From: AC-32 sp035518635
GTDB taxonomy: Bacteria > Actinomycetota > Thermoleophilia > Gaiellales > Gaiellaceae
DNA length: 64,000 nt
Assembly: GCA_035518635.1 (NCBI GenBank)
Contig: DATIXI010000046.1
Location: 1 to 64,000, forward strand
Reading direction: 5' to 3'
Under the pieces are notes generated by a model, which made no database searches, was not told where the DNA came from, and worked only from the letters and a program-made list of their open reading frames with translations. Positions 24,864 through 32,850 of this stretch are shown one piece after another. The position numbers and the translations under genes were made by a program. Within the stretch, counting starts at the first letter, position 1; the number at the start of each line of letters is the position of its first letter.

Positions 24864-25328
24864 GTGGGGCGCGTCGAGGACCGGCTTGTCGAGCTCAAAA
24901 TCACTCTGCCCACGCCGATGCCGCGCTTCGGAAGCTTCGAGCCAGTCAAGCTGCACAGCGGGCTCGCGTACATTGCTGGGCACGGTCCCTTCGACGGCGG
25001 AACGCCGCTGATGCAGGGGGTCGTCGGCAGAGACCTCACGCTCGAGCAGGCGCACGAGGCTGCGCGGCTGACTGGACTTGCGATTCTCGCCTCGCTGAAG
25101 GAGGCACTCGGCGAGCTTGATCGCGTCTCTGAATGGCTCCGGGTCGTCGGCTATGTGCAGACGGCTCCGGATTTCCAGCAGAACGCAAGAGTCGTCAATG
25201 GCTTCAGCGACCTCATCGTCGATCTGTGGGGGGATGCCGGACGGCATGCCCGCTCGGCCCCGGGACAGGGACCGTCGCCGTTCAACGTCCCGGTGATCGT
25301 CGACGCGATCGTCGCCGTCGACGGCTAG
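24864..25328 (+). CDS. RidA-family protein, long subgroup
   Basis: 154 aa, of the YjgF-like subgroup about 25 residues longer than RidA proper. Family features are SGLAYIAGHGPFDG, VGRDLTLEQAHEAARLTGLA, LRVVGYVQTAPDF and the C-terminal ARSAPGQGPSPFNVPVIVD, where the arginine of the deaminase site is kept. The role may be enamine hydrolysis or a ligand-binding variant. It is divergent from the acetyltransferase. Confidence 0.85.
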   Translation: MGRVEDRLVELKITLPTPMPRFGSFEPVKLHSGLAYIAGHGPFDGGTPLMQGVVGRDLTLEQAHEAARLTGLAILASLKEALGELDRVSEWLRVVGYVQTAPDFQQNARVVNGFSDLIVDLWGDAGRHARSAPGQGPSPFNVPVIVDAIVAVDG

Positions 25329-25594
25329 CGCGTCTGCGCTGTGAGGCTCCCAGAGCCGACGCTCGAGCCGATTCCGAAAACGCGGAGGTGATCACTCGGT
25401 CGCGTACCAGAAGAAAGAGGTGGAGCCGGGTGATCCCTAGCCAGACGCACGCGCTGCCCAGGGGTGAGGTCTGTGGAGTTCACGACTCACCCGACTCCGC
25501 GACCGAGTTTGCAAGCTGCGATCGGCAGGATCATCGGGCGATCCGCCAAGCTGCCAGGCCGGACGCTGGTGAGAACCGAGCTGGCGCCCGCACG
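25329..25594. other. 266-bp intergenic stretch
   Basis: No convincing gene, RNA or hairpin-terminator was found between the second RidA and the small exported protein. Confidence 0.4.
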
Positions 25595-25828
25595 TTAGCG
25601 GCAGACGAGCTGGGCGGGGGCGTAGTGGCTGCCGTAAGCGGCTTGGTACTCGTACCGGCTGAACTGCTTGGTCCGAACGGTGACGGCCCCCGCCACGATG
25701 TAGCAGTGCGTCTCGTGGCTCGGAGCCTGGCGGCCGTACCAACCACCCGCGAAACCGACGACGAGCCCGAGGGCCAGGAGCAGGGGGACGACCGTTCTCA
25801 TTCGGTCGCTCGGTGTCGTCTCGCTCAC
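25595..25828 (-). CDS. Small exported or membrane-anchored hypothetical protein
   Basis: 77 aa from a GTG at 25828; the internal ATG giving MRTVVPLLLALGLVVGFAGG is also possible. One hydrophobic helix near the start (residues about 10-29) is a signal anchor or signal peptide. The rest (GWYGRQAPSHETHCYIVAG and on) is polar with two cysteines. Not recognised; short, so gene status is moderately uncertain. Confidence 0.5.
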   Translation of the reverse strand: MSETTPSDRMRTVVPLLLALGLVVGFAGGWYGRQAPSHETHCYIVAGAVTVRTKQFSRYEYQAAYGSHYAPAQLVCR

Positions 25829-26364
25829 GAGCGGATTCTCGCTCGATGGAGCGAAGGGCGCATCCCGGACCTCAGCCGATCAGCGTGGCCGGAAGCGGCG
25901 CAGTGACGAGCCGCCGCTGGGCCGAACCCGGGAAGCCCGACGTGCTGTTCGAGACGATGAAGAGGACAGTGGCACCCCGACGCGTCATCGGCAGTGAGGA
26001 AGTATCGTGCCGGGCTCTGCGGTTTATGGAGCCGGAGCAACCTCGAGTAACCCCCCGCGAGGGGCTCGTTCCGTAGCCGCAGCAGGAACGAGCCACGCTC
26101 CGGCTCCATCTGCGTCTGAAGACTTTGGGCTTTTCGGGCGATCCAACTCGGCCGTCGGGTGTATAAGTAATCGAGCCGAGCGGAGGGGGTATGGGGGGCA
26201 CTCGCTGTGGTCGCTCGGCTCATCTGGCCGAGATGGCGGCGGCCGGTACCAGGTTCGACCCGCTGCCGCGAACGCAAGCTCGGCATCCATCTCGACGGCT
26301 GTGCCTTCTCGGTGGACGTGCCGGATCCGCCGCGGGATCTTCCTCCGGGGACGCAGAGCCACTC
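25829..26364. other. 536-bp non-coding stretch holding a structured element
   Basis: No open frame here has protein-like composition. The only clear structure is the branched inverted-repeat element at 26026-26109, described separately. Confidence 0.5.
26026..26109. ncRNA. 84-nt element that folds as a perfect three-way junction
   Basis: Outer stem of 13 bp: ATGGAGCCGGAGC (26026-26038) with GCTCCGGCTCCAT (26097-26109). Inside, hairpin 1 is CCTCG (26041-26045)/CGAGG (26058-26062) with a 12-nt loop. Hairpin 2 is GGCTCGTTCC (26063-26072)/GGAACGAGCC (26085-26094) with a 12-nt loop. All 28 pairs are Watson-Crick, and only AA and AC are unpaired at the junction. Neither strand codes convincingly. 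It could be a structured RNA, a REP-type mobile palindrome or a single-stranded-DNA recombination site. Confidence 0.55.
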
Positions 26365-26493
26365 TCACTCGTCGTGTCGGTGCTTCCAGAAGAACCAGCA
26401 GAGCCAGCCGAGAACGATCGCCGGGACCACGATCGACGCGACGATGACGGCCTCTATCGCCTGATCGCCCGAGTTCGCCAGGACGCCCCACAT
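26365..26493 (-). CDS. 42-aa single-pass membrane small protein
   Basis: ATG at 26493, stop at 26365-26367. The protein starts MWGVLANSGDQAIEA, then has one hydrophobic helix (about residues 14-36, AVIVASIVVPAIVLGWLCWF) and a charged end FWKHRHDE. A Shine-Dalgarno sequence GGAGAG sits 4 nt before the ATG. The aromatic-rich helix with a short basic cytoplasmic end is typical of small membrane subunits or regulators. Not recognised. Confidence 0.6.
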   Translation of the reverse strand: MWGVLANSGDQAIEAVIVASIVVPAIVLGWLCWFFWKHRHDE

Positions 26494-26526
26494 AAGACTC
26501 TCCGCGCTCGCCCGGAGCCTACGCCA

Positions 26527-26556
26527 TTGACATCAACAGGCTGCGAGGAGGACACT
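26527..26556 (+). promoter_or_regulatory. Possible promoter upstream of the secreted protein at 26710
   Basis: TTGACA (26527-26532) is a perfect minus-35, followed after 18 nt by GACACT (26551-26556), a weak minus-10. This would leave a leader of about 150 nt. Confidence 0.35.
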
Positions 26557-26709
26557 CGCGGCGTTTCGGCAGGAGACGGCCGATGAAGCTGGCAAGAGTG
26601 CTGAGGGGTCTGGCGCGAACGCGAGCGCTGGCCTGCCCTCCCGCTGACGGCCCGTCGTCGCGAGCAGGCCTTCCGGGCCGGCGCTCGCCGAACCTGAAAG
26701 GAAGTCGAG

Positions 26710-27348
26710 ATGCACCGCAAACCACTCATCCTCGCGCTCTTGGCCGTGATCGCCGCGGGGGTCGTCACGGGCGTCGTCGTCGGGCTCGGCTCGGCAACGC
26801 CGGCGGCCCGGGCGGGTGACCACTCCACGGGCAACGGCCTTCACGCGTACATCGTCCCGAACACCCGTGGCCCGCTGCCGGCCTGTTCGCCGGACGGCAG
26901 CGACTGCACGCCGGCGAACACCGTCTGGCATTTCATCCACGTCACCAACGACAACTCGCTCCCGGCGACCGCGATTGGCACCAACCGCGCGACCCTTCAG
27001 AACTCATTCGTCGTCGGCAGCGTCGAGTGGGAGACCTTCGTCAACGGAGTGGAGATGCCCGACCTTGCGTTCTCCTTCACGCCACCGCCTGACGCCTCTC
27101 CGCGAAGCTGGTCGGGACACTGGCTCTCGACGGCGACCTGCGAGGGTCTGTCGGCTCCTCCCTGCAACGTGATCGCCAGCCCGGCGGTCGTTCCGGGGGA
27201 GGACGCGGCGATCGTCTACTCGGGCTGGTCCCACGTCGACGGCGAGCCGAACGGCACGTACGTCTTCAAGTTCACGATCCACGGAACACTGAACGGCAAG
27301 GCGGTGGACCTCGTTGCCAGCGCGCCGCCGATCAAGATGACCCGCTAG
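26710..27348 (+). CDS. Secreted hypothetical protein
   Basis: 212 aa. A classical signal peptide: basic MHRK, hydrophobic core LILALLAVIAAGVVTGVVVG, then ATPAARA before the mature part. The mature protein has four cysteines in two likely pairs (ACSPDGSDC and CEGLSAPPC) and beta-rich composition, suggesting a small secreted beta-sandwich. Shine-Dalgarno AAAGGAAG precedes the ATG. No family recognised. Confidence 0.75.
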   Translation: MHRKPLILALLAVIAAGVVTGVVVGLGSATPAARAGDHSTGNGLHAYIVPNTRGPLPACSPDGSDCTPANTVWHFIHVTNDNSLPATAIGTNRATLQNSFVVGSVEWETFVNGVEMPDLAFSFTPPPDASPRSWSGHWLSTATCEGLSAPPCNVIASPAVVPGEDAAIVYSGWSHVDGEPNGTYVFKFTIHGTLNGKAVDLVASAPPIKMTR

Positions 27349-27406
27349 CGGAGGCCCACGACCGCGACGAAGAGGCTCGACGGGTCTGCGCACGGTCGGG
27401 CCTCTT

Positions 27407-28042
27407 TCAACCCAGCTCCCTGTAGTAGCGGCGGCAGTACCACATGAACAGCGCGCGGGGCCAGAAGAGCCCGGGATCCTGGTGGCTGCCGCCGAAGGCC
27501 CTCGAGACCTGGCGATGAGTCGTGATCCCGCTGGCGCCAGCGCGGAGCTTGCGCCAGTCGACGAAGCGCACCGGGATTCCGAACAGCTTGCAGTGGAACG
27601 CGGTCTTGTAGGCCGCCCTCTGCAGGGTGAGCTGATGCTTCTTCCAGACCACCGTCGACCAGCGGGCGAACCCGGCCTGCTCGATGTGGAAGCCGTTCTC
27701 GTTGGCCCCGGGGGCGGCCCAGGGGATGTCCTCGTTCGCGAGGCACCGGTAGCAGATCCGGTCGTCGACGCAGAGATGGGCCGAGCCGGTGGACTCCGGA
27801 GACTGGAAATAGGCGGCGGCCGCACGCGCCGTGGACGCCTCCTCGTCGTGGAGGACGATCAGGTCGATCGCGGAGAGTTCGCGGGTCCCGCTGCTGTGGG
27901 CGGCCTTGTAGAAGTCCCTCGAGCACGGGGACTTGATCGGCTGGACGACAGAGCTCGCTGCGGCCCGGTCGCCTTCGTCCTGGTCAGCGGCGGGCGCCGG
28001 CTCCGCGTCTCCGTTCGCGGGGGTGACCTCCTCGGGCGGCAT
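27407..28042 (-). CDS. N-acetylmuramoyl-L-alanine amidase-like (Amidase_2/PGRP fold)
   Basis: 211 aa from the ATG at 28042; the longer upstream frame is not supported. About 45 residues of Ala/Glu/Pro-rich linker are followed by an amidase_2 domain: the first zinc ligand is in LIVLHDEEAST, then the typical SAHLCVDDR (S-x-H-Y-V-x-x-D variant), GANENGFHIEQAG and the last zinc ligand in GGSHQDPGLFWP. It would cut the MurNAc-L-Ala bond of peptidoglycan. No signal peptide is visible. It is divergent from the MMPL transporter. Confidence 0.8.
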   Translation of the reverse strand: MPPEEVTPANGDAEPAPAADQDEGDRAAASSVVQPIKSPCSRDFYKAAHSSGTRELSAIDLIVLHDEEASTARAAAAYFQSPESTGSAHLCVDDRICYRCLANEDIPWAAPGANENGFHIEQAGFARWSTVVWKKHQLTLQRAAYKTAFHCKLFGIPVRFVDWRKLRAGASGITTHRQVSRAFGGSHQDPGLFWPRALFMWYCRRYYRELG

Positions 28043-28129
28043 CGGTCCGCGCGATCGTAGCCGGTCGGAATCGTGAGGTTGCCGCCGCGGGAATGTCGGC
28101 CTGTCGGCTAGCGTTCGGAGGCCGAAGAC

Positions 28130-30367
28130 TTGCCTGACCAGAGAGCCGACAACAGTGCGAGCCCAGCCGCGGCTCGGGGGGAAGCCAGGCCACCGGCGCT
28201 GGCGCGGTTGGCGCACGTCGTCATGCGCCATCGCCGGATCGTCGCGTTCGGCTGGATCGCGCTGACGATCTTCGGCGCGTTCTCGGCGCAGCAGGTGTCG
28301 AAGCGCTGGCTCGAGCAGTTCTCGATCCCGGGCTTCTCCGCCTACGAGGCGAACCAGCGCACCGTCAAGACGTTCGGCACCGGCGAGCAGGCGCCGAACA
28401 TCGCGGTGCTGCGCGTCAAAGGCGACGTGACGAAGAGCGCTGCCGTGCGTGACGCTCTCGCCAAGGTCTCCCGCGAGTTCCCGCGCTTCCGCACCTCCTC
28501 GTACTACACGACGGGGAGCATGGCCTACGTTTCCCGCGACCGGCACACGACGTTCGCGACCTTCTACGCGCCCGGAATCCCGAGCTTCAGCTCCAACGCC
28601 GGCTTCGACAAGATCCGGGCCGCGCTCAAGGCGGCGGTGCCGCCCGGGGTGCAGGCGCACGTCACCGGGCGCGACGCGCTCTATGCCTCGGAGGGGAGCG
28701 AGTCCGGCGGTCCGAGCGTCCTGACCGAGGCGATCATCGGCGGTCTAGGGGCGCTCGTCATCCTGCTCTTCGTCTTCGGGACGATCCCCGCGATGCTCAC
28801 GCCGATCCTGGTCGCCGTGACCTCGATCCTGAACACGTTCACGCTGATCTGGCTGCTGACGTACATCACCAGCGTCTCGATCATCGTCCAGTTCCTCGTG
28901 GCGCTCGTCGGCCTCGGCGTGGCGATCGACTACGCGCTGCTGATGATCTTCCGCTTCCGCGAGGAGTTGCGGCACGGCCGCGACGTGGAGGACGCCGTGG
29001 TCGAGACGATGACGCACGCGGGCCGCTCGGTGATCGTCTCCGGCTCGACGGTCGCGATCGGCCTGGTCTCGATGGTACTGATCCCGATCCCCGTCATCCG
29101 CTCGATCGGCATCGGCGGGATGCTGATCCCGGCGGTCTCGGTGATCGTGGCGATCACGATGCTGCCGGCGCTCCTGTCGCTGCTCGGGCACCGCATCAAC
29201 TCGCTGCGCGTGATGCCGAAGCGCATCGTCGAGGGCACCGACGAGGAGGCCGGCTTCTGGTGGCGCTGGGCGCACTTCGTCATGCGCCGCCCGGTCGCGG
29301 TCTGCGCGACCGGTCTGCTGATCGTGGCGCTGCTGCTCGTGCCGGCCTCCCGGCTGAACCCGGCCGAGGCCCAGGCGAAGGCCCTGGCCGGCGCGAGGAC
29401 GGCCGACGCGGTCGAAGGGCTGAACCTCCTCACGAGCTCAGGGATCTCGCCGGGGGCCTTGAAGCCCTTCGTGGTCCTCGTCGAGCACAACCCGGGGACG
29501 CAGGCGCTGCAGACCGTCGTCTCGCGGCTCCGGTCGACGCCCGGGATCTCCGGGGCCGCCGCTCCGCGGGCGTGGCGCAAGGGTGACGCTGCCCTGGTGG
29601 AGGCGATCCCGTCGCAGGACGGCGCCGCGAGACCGCTGCGGGGGACGATCTCCGAGCTCCAGCACGACACGCTCCCGGCGCTCGAGAGCCAGATCGGAGG
29701 CGGCGTGCGGCTCACGCTGGGCGGCGTCGCGCCAGAAGACCGCGACTTCGTGCACGCGGTCTACGGGAAGTTCCCGTACGTCCTCGCGTTCGTGATCATC
29801 CTGACCTTCGTGTTGCTGATGCGCGCGTTCCGCTCCGTCTTCCTGGCCGTGAAGGCGGTGATCCTCAACCTGATCTCGCTCGGGGCGGCGTTCGGGATCA
29901 TCGTGTTCATCTTCCAGGAGGGGCACGGCGCCGAGGCGATCTGGAACGTCCACCCGACCGACGCGATCATCTCCTGGATACCGCTGATGATCTTCGCGTT
30001 CCTGTACGGCCTCTCGATGGACTACGAGGTTTTCATGGTCTCGCGGATGCGAGAGGCGTACGACGAGACCGGCAACACGAGAGAGGCCGTCGCGCTCGGC
30101 CTCGCGCGCACGGGCAAGCTCGTGACGAGCGCCGCGCTCGTGCTCATGTTCGCGTTCTTCGTGCTCTCGACGAGCCCGGGGACCGACATCAAGCAGTTCG
30201 GGATCGGCCTCGCGGCCGGGATCATCTTCGACGCCACCGTGATCCGGGCGCTGCTCGTGCCGTCGATCATGCGCATCGCGGACAGCTGGAACTGGTGGCT
30301 TCCCCAGCCCGTCGCCCGCGCGCTGTTCGTCCGCCCGCGCCAGCCGGCGCTCGACGAGTCCGCCTAG
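28130..30367 (+). CDS. MMPL-family RND transporter
   Basis: 745 aa with two repeats of a periplasmic loop followed by 5-6 membrane helices, the MMPL arrangement. Helix motifs GLGVAIDYALLMIFRFREEL and FLYGLSMDYEVFMVSRMREA carry the proton-relay aspartates. The N-terminal cytoplasmic segment is short and there is no C-terminal extension. Substrates of relatives include lipids, drugs and polyketides. TTG start at 28130 with GGAGG 8 nt before; TAGCGT (28109-28114) may be the minus-10. Confidence 0.9.
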   Translation: MPDQRADNSASPAAARGEARPPALARLAHVVMRHRRIVAFGWIALTIFGAFSAQQVSKRWLEQFSIPGFSAYEANQRTVKTFGTGEQAPNIAVLRVKGDVTKSAAVRDALAKVSREFPRFRTSSYYTTGSMAYVSRDRHTTFATFYAPGIPSFSSNAGFDKIRAALKAAVPPGVQAHVTGRDALYASEGSESGGPSVLTEAIIGGLGALVILLFVFGTIPAMLTPILVAVTSILNTFTLIWLLTYITSVSIIVQFLVALVGLGVAIDYALLMIFRFREELRHGRDVEDAVVETMTHAGRSVIVSGSTVAIGLVSMVLIPIPVIRSIGIGGMLIPAVSVIVAITMLPALLSLLGHRINSLRVMPKRIVEGTDEEAGFWWRWAHFVMRRPVAVCATGLLIVALLLVPASRLNPAEAQAKALAGARTADAVEGLNLLTSSGISPGALKPFVVLVEHNPGTQALQTVVSRLRSTPGISGAAAPRAWRKGDAALVEAIPSQDGAARPLRGTISELQHDTLPALESQIGGGVRLTLGGVAPEDRDFVHAVYGKFPYVLAFVIILTFVLLMRAFRSVFLAVKAVILNLISLGAAFGIIVFIFQEGHGAEAIWNVHPTDAIISWIPLMIFAFLYGLSMDYEVFMVSRMREAYDETGNTREAVALGLARTGKLVTSAALVLMFAFFVLSTSPGTDIKQFGIGLAAGIIFDATVIRALLVPSIMRIADSWNWWLPQPVARALFVRPRQPALDESA

Positions 30368-30376
30368 GCGCTACGC

Positions 30377-31243
30377 CTAGGCGTCCCCTCTGTGGGCCCC
30401 CGACAGCGCGAGCACGCTGTCGAGCCAGCCGTCGACGCCGGACGCGATCTCCTCCCAGCCCTTGCCGACCATCATCAGGTGCGGGCGGTCGGGGAACTCC
30501 ATGTAGTCGGTCCGCGCGTCCGACCTCGCGTACTTCTCGTACTGCTTGTGCGAGAGCGAGGCCGGGACGGTGTGGTCCTTCTCGGCGCCGACGATCAGCA
30601 GCGGTGCGCGGTTGTCGCTCTTGAAGTGCACCTCGGTCGGCGGGTGGAGATGGAAGTTCGCGAAGCCGGCCTCGTAGAAGATCTGGCCGGTCTCGGGGAC
30701 CGCGTACTTCTCGTAGGCGGCCTTGGCGTCCTCGGGCGAGAACGTGTTCACGAACCCGTAGGTGAACTCCTCGAGGGTCAGGGGGACGAGCCCGTGCCAC
30801 CTCGAGGGGTGCGCGAGCGCGGGAGACGCGGCCTTCAGCGACGAGAACGGGAGCACGAGGATGCCCTTCGGCGGGGCCGGGCTCAGGGCGACGCCCGCGC
30901 GCCCCATGCCTCGGTCGAGCAGCAGCTCCACGATCAGGCCGCCGAAGGAGTGCCCGATGAGCACGGGCGGCTGGTCGAGCGCGTCGATCTGCTCCTCGTA
31001 GTGGTCGACGATCTCCGTGAGGCCGAGGCCCTCGATCTCGTCGGCGTCCTCGCGTAGCCGGGCGACGTCTCCTTCCTTGCGCGGCCACTCGGGCGCGGAG
31101 ACGTCGTACCCGCGCTCCTCGAAGTAGCCGGCGAAGTTCTCCCAGCTCCCGGACGAGAGCCACGCCCCGTGAATCAGCATCAGTGGAGTGCGATCGGCGG
31201 CGGCTTCCACGGCAAAGACCTCCCCAGTCGTTGACGTAGCCAC
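30377..31243 (-). CDS. Alpha/beta hydrolase
   Basis: 288 aa. Oxyanion region LIHGAWLSSGSW, nucleophile elbow LIGHSFGGLIVE (Ser about 98), acid in VGAEKDHTVP and catalytic His in DRPHLMM complete the triad. No signal peptide. The fold covers esterases, lactonases and haloperoxidase-like enzymes; the substrate is unknown. It converges on the MMPL gene with 9 nt between. Confidence 0.88.
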   Translation of the reverse strand: MATSTTGEVFAVEAAADRTPLMLIHGAWLSSGSWENFAGYFEERGYDVSAPEWPRKEGDVARLREDADEIEGLGLTEIVDHYEEQIDALDQPPVLIGHSFGGLIVELLLDRGMGRAGVALSPAPPKGILVLPFSSLKAASPALAHPSRWHGLVPLTLEEFTYGFVNTFSPEDAKAAYEKYAVPETGQIFYEAGFANFHLHPPTEVHFKSDNRAPLLIVGAEKDHTVPASLSHKQYEKYARSDARTDYMEFPDRPHLMMVGKGWEEIASGVDGWLDSVLALSGAHRGDA

Positions 31244-31264
31244 GTTACCGGTAGCGACGAAGGG

Positions 31265-32278
31265 TCAGGCGAAGACGTCCGCGGCGCAGCCGAAAAGGAG
31301 CGCAGCGGGCACGTCGTCATGCTCGACGCCTGCGAGCGACGGGTGCGCGAGGTCGACCGCCACGTGGGGCCAGCGCTCCAGACCCAGGGAAGCCGCGCCC
31401 TCCCGGGAGCCCGTGGCGAGCAGGCTCGGGACGGGGAGGACGTTCCGGCGGCCGGTGCTCCGGCGGGCGATCCCTTCCAGCTCGCGCAGCTCCTCGAACG
31501 GGTCGATCCGGATGTTCGAGTCCGAGCCGATGCACATCGGGATCCCGCGCGCGGCGATCGCCTCGACCGGGCAGAAGCCGTCGCCGAGGTTGGCCTCGGT
31601 CGTCGGGCAGACGCAGATACGTGCGCCGGTCTCGGCAAGGACGTCGAGCTCCAGGCCGCTCGCATGCGTCGCGTGGACGATCGTCGTGTGAGGCCCGAGG
31701 CAGCCCGTCTCGGCGAGGAGCTCGATCGGACGCAGCCCGTGCTCGGTGAGGCACTCCTCGATCTCCCTGGGCTGCTCGCTCGCGTGCACGTGGAGCGGGA
31801 GGTCCTGGGCAGCCGCGTAGGCGCCGAGCTCCTCGAGCCACGCGCGCGGGCAGGCGCGCACGGAGTGGGGGGCGAGGCCGACCCGTGCGCCGGCCGCGCG
31901 AAGCTCCTCCAGTTGCTCGAGGTAGGCGGCGGGCGAGCCCTGGCGAAAGCGCTCGAGCCCGCCGCGCCCGTACGCCGTGAGCAGCAGGACGAGCTCGATC
32001 CCGGCCTCTGCGGCCGCCTCGACCGCTGCGTGCGCCTCCGCGAGCCCGAGGTAGTGGAACTCCCCGACGGCCGTGTAGCCGGCCGAGAGCATCTCGCGGT
32101 AAACGTCGACGTAGCCCGAGCGGACCTGTCCGGGGGACAGTCCCTCGGCCACGTCCAGCATGGACTCGCGCCAGCTCCAGAAGTCGTCGCCCTCGGTTCG
32201 GCCGCGCAGCGCGCGCTGGAACGCGTGGCTGTGGGCGTTGACGAAACCCGGAAGGCTGAGCGGCTCTGGCGCCTCCAC
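31265..32278 (-). CDS. Formimidoylglutamate deiminase-like amidohydrolase (short HutF)
   Basis: 337 aa. Metal-site motifs of the amidohydrolase superfamily: PGFVNAHSHAFQRALRG, HVHASEQPREIEECL, VHATHASGLE and IGSDSNIRIDPFEEL. The combination with SFW-type DDFWSWRESM, AGYTAVGEFHYL and VCPTTEANLGDG is specific for HutF, which converts formiminoglutamate in histidine breakdown. It is about 110 residues shorter than HutF: the N-terminal beta-sandwich strands and C-terminal tail are missing, and an in-frame stop five codons before the GTG excludes a longer start. No other hut gene is nearby. Confidence 0.75.
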   Translation of the reverse strand: MEAPEPLSLPGFVNAHSHAFQRALRGRTEGDDFWSWRESMLDVAEGLSPGQVRSGYVDVYREMLSAGYTAVGEFHYLGLAEAHAAVEAAAEAGIELVLLLTAYGRGGLERFRQGSPAAYLEQLEELRAAGARVGLAPHSVRACPRAWLEELGAYAAAQDLPLHVHASEQPREIEECLTEHGLRPIELLAETGCLGPHTTIVHATHASGLELDVLAETGARICVCPTTEANLGDGFCPVEAIAARGIPMCIGSDSNIRIDPFEELRELEGIARRSTGRRNVLPVPSLLATGSREGAASLGLERWPHVAVDLAHPSLAGVEHDDVPAALLFGCAADVFA

Positions 32279-32283
32279 GGCCG

Positions 32284-32289
32284 TATCCT
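32284..32289 (+). promoter_or_regulatory. Minus-10 box of a leaderless promoter (CDP-alcohol transferase)
   Basis: TATCCT with 6 nt to the ATG at 32296. It lies in the 17-bp gap between divergent start codons. Confidence 0.55.
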
Positions 32290-32295
32290 TTCAGC

Positions 32296-32850
32296 ATGGC
32301 AACGCGCGCGGTCCCGGCTCCACTGGCGCAGATCCCGAACGCGTTGACCGTCCTGCGGCTGGCCCTGATCCCGGTGTTCATCGCGTTCGTCGTCGCCGCG
32401 GACGGCGGCAAGAGCTGGCCCGCCGCGATCGTGTTCGCGCTCGCCGGAGTGACCGATCAGATCGACGGGTGGCTCGCGCGCCGCTGGCATGTCGAATCGG
32501 GCTTCGGGAAGCTCGCCGACCCGCTCGCCGATCGGCTGATGATCGACGCCGCCGTGATCCTGCTCTGGCACTACGACCGCCTCCCCTGGGTCGCGCTGCT
32601 GATCCCCGCCCGCGACGTCGCTCTGATCGCGGGCTGGAAGCTCGTCGCGAACCGGGGCTACGACTTCGCCGTCAACTTCGCCGGCAAGGCGGCCACCTGG
32701 CTCCTGTACGCGTCGCTCGCCCTCGTCCTGGTCACGCCGAAGGGCACTGACTGGCCGCTCGTGATCTTCTGGGCCGGCTTCGCGCTCGCGGCGGTGTCGC
32801 TGGTCGGATACGTGCTCAAGGCACGGCGTGAGACGAGGATGGTCGCATGA
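32296..32850 (+). CDS. CDP-alcohol phosphatidyltransferase (PgsA-like)
   Basis: 184 aa with about five membrane helices. The CDP-alcohol signature D-G-x2-A-R-x8-G-x3-D-x3-D is complete (DGWLARRWHVESGFGKLADP then LAD). The N-terminus IPNALTVLRLALIPVF is typical of phosphatidylglycerophosphate synthases, but PIP synthase and cardiolipin synthase share it. The downstream sugar nucleotidyltransferase overlaps by 4 nt. Confidence 0.85.
   Translation: MATRAVPAPLAQIPNALTVLRLALIPVFIAFVVAADGGKSWPAAIVFALAGVTDQIDGWLARRWHVESGFGKLADPLADRLMIDAAVILLWHYDRLPWVALLIPARDVALIAGWKLVANRGYDFAVNFAGKAATWLLYASLALVLVTPKGTDWPLVIFWAGFALAAVSLVGYVLKARRETRMVA

Noticed and set aside
25329..25594. A second tRNA or small RNA downstream of the second RidA gene
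   Set aside because: No cloverleaf or stable hairpin could be drawn, and no promoter-terminator pair was seen.
26026..26109. Hammerhead ribozyme
   Set aside because: The three-way junction lacks the CUGANGA/GAAA core; the junction has only AA and AC unpaired.
24150..28120. Genomic island or prophage next to tRNA-Pro
   Set aside because: No integrase, no repeat of the tRNA 3' end and no phage genes; the stretch merely has less recognisable genes.
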